In this document: positions 1 through 9,902 of the stretch, one piece after another
Position numbering within the stretch: the first letter of the stretch is position 1
Layout: each line of letters starts with the position of its first letter
NCBI GenBank assembly: GCA_938014215.1
Contig: CALLRW010000039.1
Span: 62,001 to 126,000, forward strand
From: an uncultured Alistipes sp.
GTDB lineage: Bacteria; Bacteroidota; Bacteroidia; Bacteroidales; Rikenellaceae
DNA length: 64,000 nt
Reading direction: 5' to 3'
Translations under genes and position numbers: made by a program
Notes under the pieces: model-generated
Told to the model about the DNA's origin: nothing
Database searches by the model: none
The model's input: only the letters and a program-made list of their open reading frames with translations

Positions 1-1248
1 CGAACACATCGTCAGGAAGATGCCGATATACTCCTCCTTCACCTCGTTGGCCTCGGAGATCTGGCTGTTGAGGTCGGCCAGCCGGCGGTTGCTGAGCATC
101 AGGTCGTTGTTCGAGATGTTGAGGCGGTTGTTGGCCTGCTGCAGTTCGAGCCGCGCCAGGCTGAGCTTGCGGTTCTGCCGCCGCATGAAGATCACCCCGC
201 CGACGGCCAGCAGCATGAAGACGACCGTCGAGACCAGGAAGATGTTGTACATGCGGTCCATGCGCTGGCGCCGGGCCTGGTAGGCCTCCTCGATGACGTG
301 GAGCGTCAGGGCGTCCTGCCAGGGGCGGAGCCGCGAATTGAAGAAGCGGGCGTCGTCCATGACGATGCGCATGTAGTGCATGGCGCGCTGGATGTTGTCG
401 TCGTCGAGCAGCGTGTTGGCCAGGCTCTTCAGGGCGGCGTTGTCGCGGATGGCCAGCTGGATGTCGGCCATGGCCGAACGGGCGAACCAGATCTGGGCCG
501 TCGGCGTGTCGTCCATCAGGTCGGCCACCAGCGCCCGCATGTAGGCCGCCTCGGCATAATCGCGCGAGAGCGGGGGCTGCATTTCGCACAGCCGGTCGGC
601 CAGCGCAACGGCATCGGGGAAATTGCGGCGGTTGATCTCCTCGCGGAGCCGGTAGTTGAGGTGGGTCGGGGTCTCCGGATCGGTGTTCTCGACGATCAGC
701 CGGGCGTAGAAGTCGGTCAGCCGTCGCGAAAGGCGCTGTTGGCGCACGTCGTGCGAATAGAGCTGCAGTTCGTCGTTGAGCTTGTGGCGGGCGACGTAGT
801 AGTTGACCAGCTGTTCGCGGGTCAGCCGCGTCGAGTCGACCTGCGCCAGGGTGTTGGCCGCCTCGAGGTAGATGCCCGCCGCACTGTAGAGATAGGCCAG
901 CTGGATCCGCGAGTCGTTCAGCCGTTGGGCGCTGTGCATCCGTTCGGCCAGGGCGATGTTGTCGTAGAGGTAGTCGATGGTCGAGTCGACCTGATAGGGG
1001 GTGTATTCGTCGATGAGCTGCTGGTTGAGGGCATACTGCTGGGCGTCGGAGAAGTTGGTCTGCCGGAGGATGTTCTTGAGCGAGCCGATGCGCAGTTCGC
1101 GGTTGGTGATGTAGGTGTCGCGGTGCTGGAGGGTGGCGTCGAGCTGGTCGAGCACCTCCTTCAGGCTGGGTTCTGCGGCGGCGGGCAGGGCCGGCGTCGA
1201 CAGCAGCAGCGCAAGAATCATCGGCAGACAGGTCAGCAGCTTTCTCAT
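1..1248 (-). CDS. DUF6377 membrane sensor/regulator (partial, C-terminus outside window)
   Basis: The frame is open from an ATG at 1246-1248 to the window edge, giving 416 residues of a longer protein. An N-terminal signal sequence (MRKLLTCLPMILALLLS) leads into a helical TPR-like region, followed by a transmembrane stretch (FLVSTVVFMLLAVGGVIF) and a coiled-coil segment (LELQQANNRLNISNNDL) ending near EEYIGIFLTMC. This layout is that of the DUF6377 family: a periplasmic helical sensor, one membrane span and a cytoplasmic DNA-binding part, which would lie beyond the edge. It is divergent from the adjacent susC, the usual position of a PUL regulator. A CAAAGATA at 1271-1278 reads TATCTTTG on the minus strand and may be its -7 box. 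The family call is good; the regulated target is inferred from position. Confidence 0.8.
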   Translation of the reverse strand, partial: MRKLLTCLPMILALLLSTPALPAAAEPSLKEVLDQLDATLQHRDTYITNRELRIGSLKNILRQTNFSDAQQYALNQQLIDEYTPYQVDSTIDYLYDNIALAERMHSAQRLNDSRIQLAYLYSAAGIYLEAANTLAQVDSTRLTREQLVNYYVARHKLNDELQLYSHDVRQQRLSRRLTDFYARLIVENTDPETPTHLNYRLREEINRRNFPDAVALADRLCEMQPPLSRDYAEAAYMRALVADLMDDTPTAQIWFARSAMADIQLAIRDNAALKSLANTLLDDDNIQRAMHYMRIVMDDARFFNSRLRPWQDALTLHVIEEAYQARRQRMDRMYNIFLVSTVVFMLLAVGGVIFMRRQNRKLSLARLELQQANNRLNISNNDLMLSNRRLADLNSQISEANEVKEEYIGIFLTMCS

Positions 1249-1577
1249 GGGCGTGGATCTTAGGTATGGACAAAGATAACCGAAAATCGGAGAAAAACGC
1301 CCTCTTCCGAGTCCCTATTTGCCGTCGGGACGCGGAAATACGTTCCAGCGAATCTACTTTTTTTGGGCCGGTGTAAAAATTCAAATGGCTGAAAATCAGA
1401 TGATCCATTTTTCAAAACGGCGTTTCAGGTTTACAAAATCGGTTTCACTTTTTTTTAGTTCGGCAGGCGATGGCTAACTTTAATATCGGAAAACCGACGG
1501 GGGGCTTCGGCTGCTTGACGGGAAGCTCCAACCGATCTACCTTATTTAAATAAAACTATTACCTAAAAACCTAAATT
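1249..1577. promoter_or_regulatory. Divergent intergenic region between regulator and susC
   Basis: This 329-nt AT-richer gap separates the DUF6377 gene from susC, so it should hold both promoters. TAACTTTA at 1475-1482 resembles the Bacteroidetes -7 box, with a T-rich stretch at 1450-1456 about 19 bp upstream in place of TTTG. TATCTTTG on the minus strand (1278-1271) suits the regulator. An inverted pair AAATGG (1383-1388) and CCATTT (1405-1410) lies between them and could be a regulator site. No gene is seen here. All elements are motif matches only. Confidence 0.45.
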
Positions 1578-4500
1578 ATGTCAGAATTTGCTAAGAAACG
1601 GCAATGGTGCCTCCGTACGGGACGAATGTTGCTGTTGGCCGTGGCATTGACGCTCTTCACGGCGTCGGCGGCCCTGGCCCAGTCACTGACCGTTACGGGA
1701 CGTGTCCTCGATCAGTCGGGACAACCGGTCATCGGTGCAACGATCATCGAACAGGGGACCACGAACGGCACCACAACAGGTGTGGACGGCTCGTATTCCA
1801 TCAAGCTCCGCGGAGCGGGGAATTCGGCCACGCTGCTCTACCAGTCGCTGGGATTCGTCACGCAGACCATCGCGGTCAACGGACGTCCGCAGATCGACGT
1901 CAAGCTTTCGGAGGATGCCGTGGCGCTCGACGCCGTGGTGGCCATCGGTTACGGTACGGTCAAGCAGAAGGATCTGACCACGGCCGTCTCGATCGTCAAG
2001 ACCGAGGATCTCGACCGTCGTCCGATCACCTCCGTCTCGGGGGCCCTGCAGGGCAAGGCGGCCGGTGTGCAGGTCATCCAGCCCAACGGTGCGCCGGGTC
2101 AGGGCATGGTGGTCCGCGTGCGCGGTGCCTCGTCCATCTCGTCGAGCAACGACCCGCTCTATGTGGTCGACGGGGTGCCGGTCGGCGAGGGTAACTACGC
2201 CATCGCCTACCTCTCGCCCAACGAGATCGAGTCGATGCAGGTGCTGAAGGATGCCTCGTCGGCCGCCATCTACGGTTCGCGTGCCGCCAACGGCGTCGTG
2301 CTCATCACCACCAAGCAGGGCAGCCGCCGCAAGGGTCCCGAGGTCACCCTCTCGACCTATGTCGGCATCTCGAACGTGGCCAAGACGTTCGACGTGCTCA
2401 ATGCCCAGCAGTACCGCGACCTGATGGAGGAGAACGGGGCCGTCTCGGGACTTCCCGCGGATCTGACCGATCAGACCGACTGGTTCGACGAGACCTACTC
2501 GACGGGTGTCAACCAGAACTACCAGTTCTCGGTATCGAACGGTGACGACAACTCGTCGTACTACCTCGGCGGCGGCTACACGAAGGAGCGCGGTGTGATC
2601 AACACCACCTCGGCCGACCGTTACAACGTCAAGGCAAGCTTCGACAAGAAGATCTTCAAGTGGCTGACGGCCAACGCCTCGACCACCTTCTCGCACTACA
2701 CCGTCAACGGTACGATCATCTCGGGTCAGGGTGCCAACCGCGCCGGCGTGGTCGTTTCGGCCGTCACGACGCCGACCTACGCCCCGATCTGGGATCCCGA
2801 AAACCCGCAGCAGTACTACAACGACTTCTACGGTGCGAACCTCACCTCGCCGCTCGAGAACATGGCCCGTACGGATTACGACAAGACCGTGACGGACCGA
2901 CTGCTGCTTTCGGGCGGTCTGACCTTCAACCTGGCCAAGGGGCTCACCTTCAAGTCGACGGTCTCGATGGACCGCCGCTGGGTCCACTCCTCGTCGTTCC
3001 TCGACCCGATCCGCACCACCTACGGACGCACGCAGCACGGTACGGCCTCGGATACGCGTTCGGACGACATGCGCATGGTCTACGACAACATCCTGACCTG
3101 GAACCGCAGCTTCGACCGGCACAACCTCGAGGTGATGGCCGGTACGTCGGCCACCACCTCGGTCTGGGAGGAGCTGAGCGGTTCGCGCTCCTACTTCTCG
3201 TCGACGAACAACAACGCCATCCCCAACCTCAACGGCGGTAACAACGGCGGCGTCCGCGGCCAGAGCTACGGCAAGTCCGAATGGGCGATCATGTCCTACC
3301 TGGCGCGCGTCTCCTACAACTTCGACAGCAAGTATCTGGTGACGGCGAACTTCCGTGCCGACGGTTCGTCGAAGCTCGCCCCCGGCCACCGCTGGGGCTA
3401 CTTCCCCTCGTTCTCGGCCGCATGGCGCATCTCGGGCGAGGAGTTCCTCAAGGATGTCGACTGGGTGAGCGACCTGAAGCTGCGTGTGGGCTGGGGCCAG
3501 ACCGGTAACCAGGCCGGCTTGTCGGAGTACGGCTGGATGCAGCGCTACAACACGGTCTACTACGACTGGACCAACCCGACCTATTCGCAGGCCGTGCCGA
3601 CCGTCAGCTCGACCCGCAGCAACATCAAGAACGAGGATCTGACCTGGGAGACCACCACCCAGACCAACGTCGGTGTGGATTTCGCCCTGCTCAACAACCG
3701 GCTCAACTTCTCGATCGACTACTACTACAAATATACGCGCGACATGCTGATGACCGTCTCGCTGCCGTCGCCCTATCCCGACATCACGCGCAACGAGGGT
3801 GAGATGTCGAACCAGGGTTTAGAGTTCGTCCTTTCGTCGGTCAACATCTCGCGCCGCAACTTCAACTGGACGACCGACTTCAACCTCTCGCTCAACCGCA
3901 ACAAGCTCGAGAAGCTCGGTCTGAAGCAGGTCTACTACTACGCCAAGACCTCCGACGCGACGAACGACAACGTCATCCGCATGACGCCCGGCCAGCCGCT
4001 GTCGATGTTCTGGGGCTACGTCTCGAAGGGGGTTGATCCCGAGACGGGCGACCTGATCTACGAGGACCGCAACGGCGACGGCGAGATCACGCCGCTCGAC
4101 AAGACCTGGATCGGCAACGCCAACCCGAAGTTCACCTTCGGACTGACGAACAACTTCTCGTGGAAGGGTCTGAACCTCAACATCCTGATCACGGGCTCCT
4201 ACGGCAACGACATCTTCAACGCCTCGCGCATCGAGACCGAGGGCATGACCACGGCCAACAACCAGACGACCAAGGTGCTGCGCCGCTGGCGCATCCCGGG
4301 ACAGGAGACCGATATCTTCCGTTCGACCAACCCGTCGTGGAACGTCAAGAACTCGACCTACTGGGTTGAGGACGGTTCGTACCTCAAGGTGAAGAATATC
4401 ACGCTGTCGTACGACATCACCTCGCCCAAGCTCAAGCGGCTGAACATCAAGCGGATCCAGCCCTACGTTTCGCTGCAGAACTTCATCACGTGGACCGGCT

Positions 4501-4616
4501 ATTCGGGCTACGATCCCGAGGTGAGCCAGTCGGAGAGCGCCACGCAGATGGGCATCGACTGGGGAACCTATCCCAACGTGCGCACGGTAGTCGTCGGACT
4601 GAATGTCACCTTCTAA
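1578..4616 (+). CDS. SusC/RagA-family TonB-dependent outer membrane transporter
   Basis: A 1012-residue outer-membrane importer for oligosaccharides. After a signal peptide ending near ASAALAQ, residues about 36-115 form a carboxypeptidase-D-like regulatory domain (VTGRVLDQSGQPVIGATI). A TonB-box-like segment (DAVVAIGYGTVKQKDLT) leads into the plug domain with VRGASSISSSNDPLYVVDG, and the remainder is the 22-strand barrel ending in aromatic VVVGLNVTF. The length is normal for SusC. The partner SusD lipoprotein starts 16 nt downstream. Together they should bind and import glycan pieces released at the surface by the GH30 enzyme. Substrate is inferred from the neighbouring enzymes. Confidence 0.96.
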   Translation: MSEFAKKRQWCLRTGRMLLLAVALTLFTASAALAQSLTVTGRVLDQSGQPVIGATIIEQGTTNGTTTGVDGSYSIKLRGAGNSATLLYQSLGFVTQTIAVNGRPQIDVKLSEDAVALDAVVAIGYGTVKQKDLTTAVSIVKTEDLDRRPITSVSGALQGKAAGVQVIQPNGAPGQGMVVRVRGASSISSSNDPLYVVDGVPVGEGNYAIAYLSPNEIESMQVLKDASSAAIYGSRAANGVVLITTKQGSRRKGPEVTLSTYVGISNVAKTFDVLNAQQYRDLMEENGAVSGLPADLTDQTDWFDETYSTGVNQNYQFSVSNGDDNSSYYLGGGYTKERGVINTTSADRYNVKASFDKKIFKWLTANASTTFSHYTVNGTIISGQGANRAGVVVSAVTTPTYAPIWDPENPQQYYNDFYGANLTSPLENMARTDYDKTVTDRLLLSGGLTFNLAKGLTFKSTVSMDRRWVHSSSFLDPIRTTYGRTQHGTASDTRSDDMRMVYDNILTWNRSFDRHNLEVMAGTSATTSVWEELSGSRSYFSSTNNNAIPNLNGGNNGGVRGQSYGKSEWAIMSYLARVSYNFDSKYLVTANFRADGSSKLAPGHRWGYFPSFSAAWRISGEEFLKDVDWVSDLKLRVGWGQTGNQAGLSEYGWMQRYNTVYYDWTNPTYSQAVPTVSSTRSNIKNEDLTWETTTQTNVGVDFALLNNRLNFSIDYYYKYTRDMLMTVSLPSPYPDITRNEGEMSNQGLEFVLSSVNISRRNFNWTTDFNLSLNRNKLEKLGLKQVYYYAKTSDATNDNVIRMTPGQPLSMFWGYVSKGVDPETGDLIYEDRNGDGEITPLDKTWIGNANPKFTFGLTNNFSWKGLNLNILITGSYGNDIFNASRIETEGMTTANNQTTKVLRRWRIPGQETDIFRSTNPSWNVKNSTYWVEDGSYLKVKNITLSYDITSPKLKRLNIKRIQPYVSLQNFITWTGYSGYDPEVSQSESATQMGIDWGTYPNVRTVVVGLNVTF

Positions 4617-4632
4617 ACAACGAACAATGACC

Positions 4633-6180
4633 ATGAAAAAGATATATCTCGCGACGGCCCTGCTCGCGCTGGGAGCGGCGTCGGTATCGTGCAGCCTTGA
4701 GAAGTACCCCGAGACCGGGTACACGGAGTTCAACACCGAGAATCAGGGTTCCAGCGAAACGGTCATCAACACCCGCGAACTGCTCGAGGGCCAGTTGACG
4801 GCCATGTACAACTACATGAAGGGCGACCTGCAGACCTACTGGTACCAGCTGATCACCCTGGGCGAAATCCGCGCCGACAACGCCTATGGCGGCAACATGG
4901 GCGAGACGAAGGTCGTGGCCGTCGAGTCGAACCACATCGACAGCGACAACGAATTCGCCTCGAACCTCTGGAACTACTCGATGACGGCCATCGACTACGC
5001 CAATCAGGTGATCTGCAACATCGACCAGGTCCGCGAGAACGACCCCTCGCTCACCGAGACCGAATATCGCGAGTGGCTCTCCGAGGCGCTCTGCTGGCGG
5101 GCCTACATCTGGATCAACATGATGCAGCTTTTCGGCGAGATCCCGATGCTGACGGAGATTCCGCCCGCCATCACGGCCGACAACATCGAGGAGGTCTATC
5201 CGCTCTACTTCCCCTCGCGCGTGTCGAAGGAGACCGTCGGTGAGCAGATCAAGAAGGATATCGAGGAGTATGCCTGCCTCTACGCCCCCGACATGGATGC
5301 CTCGAACAAGTTCCGCATCACGAAGGGGTTTGCCTACGGACTGCTGGCGAAGTTCTACGCCATGCGCGAGTTCCGCGACTGGAACAAGGTGATCGCGGCC
5401 TGCGAGGCCGTCGAGGGGATGGGCTACCGCCTCTGCGACAGCTACGGCGACCTGTGGGCCTACACCGAGGGTGACGGCGGCATGGCCACGCAGAACACTT
5501 CGGAGTCGATCTTCGAGGTGCAGTGGCCGAGCCAGACCTCGGGATCGTGGCTGTGGATGATGTTCCACCGCAACGCCTACGTCCCGTCGGACAGCTTCAC
5601 GTGGGCCAAGTGGTGCACTCCGTCGCGCAACCTGACGAAGGCCTACGACGCCGAGGGCGACACCGCCCGCAAGAACGCCGCCGTGATCTACGACGAGTGC
5701 GGATGGTCGTACCACTATCCGAGCGACAACTACGCCTTCATGCACAAGTTCCCGACCAACGTGACGCCGGTCTACGTGATGCGTCTGGCCGACATCAAGC
5801 TGCTCCATGCCGAGGCACTGGCCAATACGGGCAATGCGGGCGGTGCGGCCGACATTGTCGATGAGATTCGTTCGCGTGCGGGCATCTCGTCGCTGACGTC
5901 GGCCCAGCGCGGTTCGGCCGAGGCGATGCGCGAGGCCGTGCTCCACGAGCGCCGGCTCGAGCTGGCGATGGAGGGTCACCGCTGGTTCGACCTGCTGCGC
6001 TACGGCGACGACTACTCGAAGCTCTACGAGATCTGCGACGGCGTCAACGTCAAGGGCTCCGAGTCGTACGACTCCTACTTCCAGACGCGCCGCGCGATGA
6101 ACGAAAACCGCATCCTGGTGCCGGTTCCGACCTCGGTGCTCGAGGACAACACCAACATCGAACAGAATCCCGGATATTGA
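4633..6180 (+). CDS. SusD/RagB-family surface glycan-binding lipoprotein
   Basis: A 515-residue SusD homologue that caps the SusC channel and delivers glycan. The chosen start (MKKIYLATALLALGAASVSC) gives a lipoprotein signal with Cys20; an ATG two codons upstream (4627) is a possible alternative. The helical TPR-type body contains the family pattern ALCWRAYIWINMMQLFGEIP and FAYGLLAKFYAMREF, and the C-terminal RagB/SusD signature is seen in LHERRLELAMEGHRWFDLLR. It sits 16 nt after susC and 18 nt before the GH30 gene, consistent with one transcript. Confidence 0.95.
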   Translation: MKKIYLATALLALGAASVSCSLEKYPETGYTEFNTENQGSSETVINTRELLEGQLTAMYNYMKGDLQTYWYQLITLGEIRADNAYGGNMGETKVVAVESNHIDSDNEFASNLWNYSMTAIDYANQVICNIDQVRENDPSLTETEYREWLSEALCWRAYIWINMMQLFGEIPMLTEIPPAITADNIEEVYPLYFPSRVSKETVGEQIKKDIEEYACLYAPDMDASNKFRITKGFAYGLLAKFYAMREFRDWNKVIAACEAVEGMGYRLCDSYGDLWAYTEGDGGMATQNTSESIFEVQWPSQTSGSWLWMMFHRNAYVPSDSFTWAKWCTPSRNLTKAYDAEGDTARKNAAVIYDECGWSYHYPSDNYAFMHKFPTNVTPVYVMRLADIKLLHAEALANTGNAGGAADIVDEIRSRAGISSLTSAQRGSAEAMREAVLHERRLELAMEGHRWFDLLRYGDDYSKLYEICDGVNVKGSESYDSYFQTRRAMNENRILVPVPTSVLEDNTNIEQNPGY

Positions 6181-6198
6181 TCAATCTGAAGATAAACC

Positions 6199-7710
6199 AT
6201 GAAACTGACGAATAGTGATTTGCGTTTGCTCATCGCGACGCTGCTGCTCACCGGAACGGTCTGCTGCTCGAGTGCGAGCGACGGCGAGAAGACGCCCGAA
6301 CCGACTCCCGGTCCGACCCCCGAAGCTTCGGCCGACGTGATGGCCTACGTCTCCTCGGCCAATGCCAGCCGCCTCTTCGCCGAAGAGAAGCTCGACTACT
6401 CGAAGATCTCGATGTCGCCCTACAAGATCACGCTCGATCCGACGGAGACCTACCAGACCATCGACGGCTTTGGCCCGGCAGTGACGGGCGCCACGTGCTA
6501 CAACCTGCTGAAGATGACGCCCGAAGACCGCGAGGCGGTGCTGCGCAAGTGTTTCGACCCCGAGACCGGTGCCGGCTTCAGCTTCATCCGCGTCCACATC
6601 GGCGGCTCGGACTTCTCGATGGACGAGTACACCTGCTGCGACCAGAAGGGAATCGAATTCTTCGCCATCCCCGACGTCGAGAAGGAGGGGATCTTCCCCG
6701 TGCTGCGGGAGATCCTGGCCATCAACCCCGACATCAAGATCCTGGGTTCGCCCTGGTCGTGCCCGAAGTGGATGAAGGGGACGGTCAACGACCCGTCGGT
6801 GCCCTACGACTCGTGGACCAGCGGGCGGCTCAACCCGGCCTACTATGACGATTACGCCGAGTATTTCGTGCAGTGGGTCAGCGAGATGGAGGAGAACGGC
6901 TTCCCGATCTACGCCATCACGATGCAGAACGAGCCCCTGAACAAGGGCAACTCGATGTCGCTCTACATGCCGTGGGAGGATCAGGCGGCCTTTGTCAAGC
7001 ACCTGGGCCCGGCCTTCGAACGGGCGGGTATCAAGACCAAGATCCTTTGCTACGACCACAACTACAACTACGACAACGTCGGCGGTCAGGAGCAGTATCC
7101 GCTGCATCTCTACGCCGACGCCGACGCCTCGAAGTGGATCGCCGGCTCGGCCTGGCACAACTACGGCGGCAACGTGAGCGAACTCGACGGCATCCACACG
7201 GCCGCTCCCGACAAGGAGATCTACTTCACCGAAGCCTCGATCGGCACGTGGAACTACACCTTCGACGGCTGTCTGATCAACGACTTCCAGTCGATCTTTC
7301 TGGGGACGCTGAGCCGCTACGGCAAGGGTGTGCTGCTGTGGAACCTGATGCTCGACGAGAAGGGGGCCCCGAACCGTCCGGGCGGCTGCACGACCTGCTA
7401 CGGCGCCATCGAGATCAGCTCGTCGGACTACCGCACGCTGAAGTACAACAGCCACTTCTACGATCTGGCCCAGTGCGCGAAGGTGATCCGTCCGGGTGCG
7501 GTGCGCATCGGCGCCTCGGGCTACACGACCTCCGGGCTGGAGTACCTGGCCTTCCACAATCCCGACGGTTCGACGGCCTTCGTGGCCCTCAATACGAGCA
7601 GTCAGGAGGTGACCGTAGCCGTCTACGAGACCTCGGAACACTCGTTCCGCTATACGATTCCGGCCAAGTCCATCGCCTCGTTCCGATGGGGGATGCCGGC
7701 TGAAAATTAA
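6199..7710 (+). CDS. Glycoside hydrolase family 30, predicted endo-beta-1,6-glucanase
   Basis: A 503-residue secreted, probably lipidated enzyme (Cys22/23 after a hydrophobic leader, then a Pro/Thr linker). The (beta/alpha)8 core begins around residue 80 with ETYQTIDGFGPAVTGAT, typical of GH30. The acid/base is Glu245 in TMQNEPL and the nucleophile Glu345 in IYFTEAS; both are intact. A small beta domain follows, ending SIASFRW. GH30 includes glucosylceramidases, beta-1,6-glucanases and xylanases. The clade looks like the glucanase/glucosidase type rather than xylanase, but subfamily assignment needs a tree. Its place between susD and the glycan-binding protein suggests it makes the first, cell-surface cut. 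Confidence 0.9.
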   Translation: MKLTNSDLRLLIATLLLTGTVCCSSASDGEKTPEPTPGPTPEASADVMAYVSSANASRLFAEEKLDYSKISMSPYKITLDPTETYQTIDGFGPAVTGATCYNLLKMTPEDREAVLRKCFDPETGAGFSFIRVHIGGSDFSMDEYTCCDQKGIEFFAIPDVEKEGIFPVLREILAINPDIKILGSPWSCPKWMKGTVNDPSVPYDSWTSGRLNPAYYDDYAEYFVQWVSEMEENGFPIYAITMQNEPLNKGNSMSLYMPWEDQAAFVKHLGPAFERAGIKTKILCYDHNYNYDNVGGQEQYPLHLYADADASKWIAGSAWHNYGGNVSELDGIHTAAPDKEIYFTEASIGTWNYTFDGCLINDFQSIFLGTLSRYGKGVLLWNLMLDEKGAPNRPGGCTTCYGAIEISSSDYRTLKYNSHFYDLAQCAKVIRPGAVRIGASGYTTSGLEYLAFHNPDGSTAFVALNTSSQEVTVAVYETSEHSFRYTIPAKSIASFRWGMPAEN

Positions 7711-7730
7711 CCTGTTAAAACGCTATCCTG

Positions 7731-9800
7731 ATGAACAATCTGAAATATTTGGCAGTGTCGTTGCTGCTTGCCGCGGCGGCGACCTCCTGCAAGGATGAAC
7801 CCGAACTGCTTACGACGGATGTCGGGCCCGAGATGACGATCGTCTCGGTCGACGAAGCGGGCCAGTTCGGTGCCAAGGTCAATTTCGAGGTCTCGATGAG
7901 CGACCGCTACGCCCTCTCGACCCTCAAGGCACAGGTCTTCTTCGATGACGACATGGTCGCCGAGGAGACCATCCGCACCAAGGAGAACGGCTCCTACAAG
8001 GGTGCGGTGACCGTCCCCCTCTACAAGGATATCCCCGACGGCGAGGCGACGCTGCGCTTCGTGGGTCAGAACGTCCGTTTCGGCACGACGACCGTCGAGT
8101 GCCAGCTGCCCGTCTCGCGTCCCCGTCCCGACCATCTGATCTTCGTGCTCGACGAGAAGGAGTACCGCATGGAGCCCACGGGCAACGACTTCGAATACGC
8201 CGTGACGGACAACTTCCCGCAGAAGCCCCAGGGTTACATCATGACCCCGGCGCTGGACGAGGCCGGTTCGGTCGTCACGTTCGGCTACGACTCCGAGCAG
8301 GGGACGATCGTCTCGGATTCGATGGATGCCATCCCGTTCGCCAACTCGACGGCCGGTGAGTTCGCCATCACGTTCAACCTGAAGAGCTTCGAGGCGTCGC
8401 CCTTCATCAAGCTCGAGTTCAACGGCTCGGAGATGACGATGGTCGACACGGACAACTACGCGATCGTCACGACGCTGACGCAGAACGAGGTCTACACGCT
8501 TTCGGGCATCGCCGACCTGGCCGACTGGGATGTCGACATGGACTTCTTCGAGCGGCAGGATGCTTCGGATCCCGGCAAGCTGACCTTCCTGCCCCTGTCG
8601 GGTCTCTACCGCGTGACGGCCAACTTCAAGTACAAGTACCTGAAGGTTGAGGCGATGGCTTCGGAGAGCGCGACGGCCGTGCTGAATGCCGACGGCTCGG
8701 GCGAGGCCATCTGGGTGATCGGCGATACGAACATCGGCAAGCCCACGACGTCGAATTCGGCCAGCTGGAGCCCCGAAGCGGGCGGTCTGTGCATGGCGCG
8801 CGTGGCCGACCGGAAGTTCCAGATCACGTTCGTGGCCGGACGTTCGATCAACGCCTCGGGCTTTGACTTCAAGTTCTTCTGGCAGAAGACCTGGGACCAC
8901 GGCGAGTTCCTGGGCAAGGATGACACGTCGTTCAAGAATCCCTACGGCGTGATGACGACCGACAGCGCCCCGTTCACGATCTCGGATAGCGGCAACGTCG
9001 GTCTGGCCGAGGGCGAGACGCTCGAGGCGGGCGGAGTCTACCGCTTCACGGTCGACGTGACGGGCGGCACGATGGCGGCCAAACTCACCGTCGAGAAGGT
9101 GGGGCAGGAGGAGCTCCCGGCTGCCGAACTGACCATCAACGGCACGAAACTCGAACAGATCGATACGGACAACTACCGCGTGGATCTCGACCTGCAGCAG
9201 GGCCAGACGCTGACCTTTGGCGGCAGCGGGATGTTCGTCCCGAAGTGGATCAACCCCGACTTCTTCGCCATCACCTCGATGACGACCGCCACGCTCGTGC
9301 CGGTTTCGGGCCGCTACCGCATCACGGTCAATACCGCCAAGCAGATCATCGACGCGTGGGTGCTCGATGCCGAGGGCAATCAGGCCACCCTCTCCGAGGA
9401 GGGGCACGGCGCCCTCTACTTCGCCGGATATGGGATCGGCTCGCCGTCGCTGGCCGACGAACCCGCCTGGAACGGTTCGGGCAAGTTCTGCATCCCGGAG
9501 CACGAGCCCGGTATCTACGTGATGACGGCTCAGGCCGGCGAGTCGGGCAGCTCGGTTCCGGGCGTGCGCTTCAAGACCGACGGCTGGTACGGACAGTTCT
9601 ACACGAGCCCGAACTGGGGCGGCGGTTTCGGCGCGATGACCCTTGCGGCCGGTTCCGAGGCCTACCTCGTCGTCACGGAGAACGGCACCAAACTTGAAAT
9701 TCCGGAGGGGGTAACGCTCGAAGCCGGAGCAACTTACGTGCTGACGGTCGACTGCACGGCCGGAATTTCCAGCCCGAAGGTGACTTTCGAAAAGAAATAA
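7731..9800 (+). CDS. Surface glycan-binding lipoprotein (DUF5121/DUF5125-like, internally duplicated)
   Basis: A 689-residue lipoprotein (Cys20 after MNNLKYLAVSLLLAAAATS) in the SGBP slot of the locus. An N-terminal immunoglobulin-like domain occupies about residues 30-130. Two related modules of about 220 residues follow, near 231-458 and 470-689. Each begins with a DTDNY segment, passes through SGLYRVT / SGRYRIT, and ends with EGVTLEAGATYVLTVD or GETLEAGGVYRFTVD. No catalytic residues are recognisable. It probably holds glycan at the surface beside SusD. I assign the DUF family from memory of similar loci; the binding role is inferred. Confidence 0.8.
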   Translation: MNNLKYLAVSLLLAAAATSCKDEPELLTTDVGPEMTIVSVDEAGQFGAKVNFEVSMSDRYALSTLKAQVFFDDDMVAEETIRTKENGSYKGAVTVPLYKDIPDGEATLRFVGQNVRFGTTTVECQLPVSRPRPDHLIFVLDEKEYRMEPTGNDFEYAVTDNFPQKPQGYIMTPALDEAGSVVTFGYDSEQGTIVSDSMDAIPFANSTAGEFAITFNLKSFEASPFIKLEFNGSEMTMVDTDNYAIVTTLTQNEVYTLSGIADLADWDVDMDFFERQDASDPGKLTFLPLSGLYRVTANFKYKYLKVEAMASESATAVLNADGSGEAIWVIGDTNIGKPTTSNSASWSPEAGGLCMARVADRKFQITFVAGRSINASGFDFKFFWQKTWDHGEFLGKDDTSFKNPYGVMTTDSAPFTISDSGNVGLAEGETLEAGGVYRFTVDVTGGTMAAKLTVEKVGQEELPAAELTINGTKLEQIDTDNYRVDLDLQQGQTLTFGGSGMFVPKWINPDFFAITSMTTATLVPVSGRYRITVNTAKQIIDAWVLDAEGNQATLSEEGHGALYFAGYGIGSPSLADEPAWNGSGKFCIPEHEPGIYVMTAQAGESGSSVPGVRFKTDGWYGQFYTSPNWGGGFGAMTLAAGSEAYLVVTENGTKLEIPEGVTLEAGATYVLTVDCTAGISSPKVTFEKK

Positions 9801-9804
9801 TTCG

Positions 9805-9850
9805 TAACTTTGAACGGAGTATGCAGCCTGTGGGCGGCATACTCCGTTTG
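9805..9850 (+). promoter_or_regulatory. Candidate internal promoter followed by stem-loop ahead of GH3 gene
   Basis: TAACTTTG at 9805-9812 is an exact TAnnTTTG match, beginning 5 nt after the upstream stop. Immediately behind it CGGAGTATGC (9815-9824) pairs perfectly with GCATACTCCG (9837-9846), loop 12 nt, followed by TTTG. The stem could be a weak terminator or attenuator for upstream transcripts, or a 5' hairpin on a transcript started here. The upstream -33 match is poor (TTTC at 9785-9788, 16 bp away). Confidence 0.5.
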
Positions 9851-9902
9851 GCATGCCCGCTTTGATCGCAAACAACGAAACATACTCTCAAACTTCAAAC
9901 CA

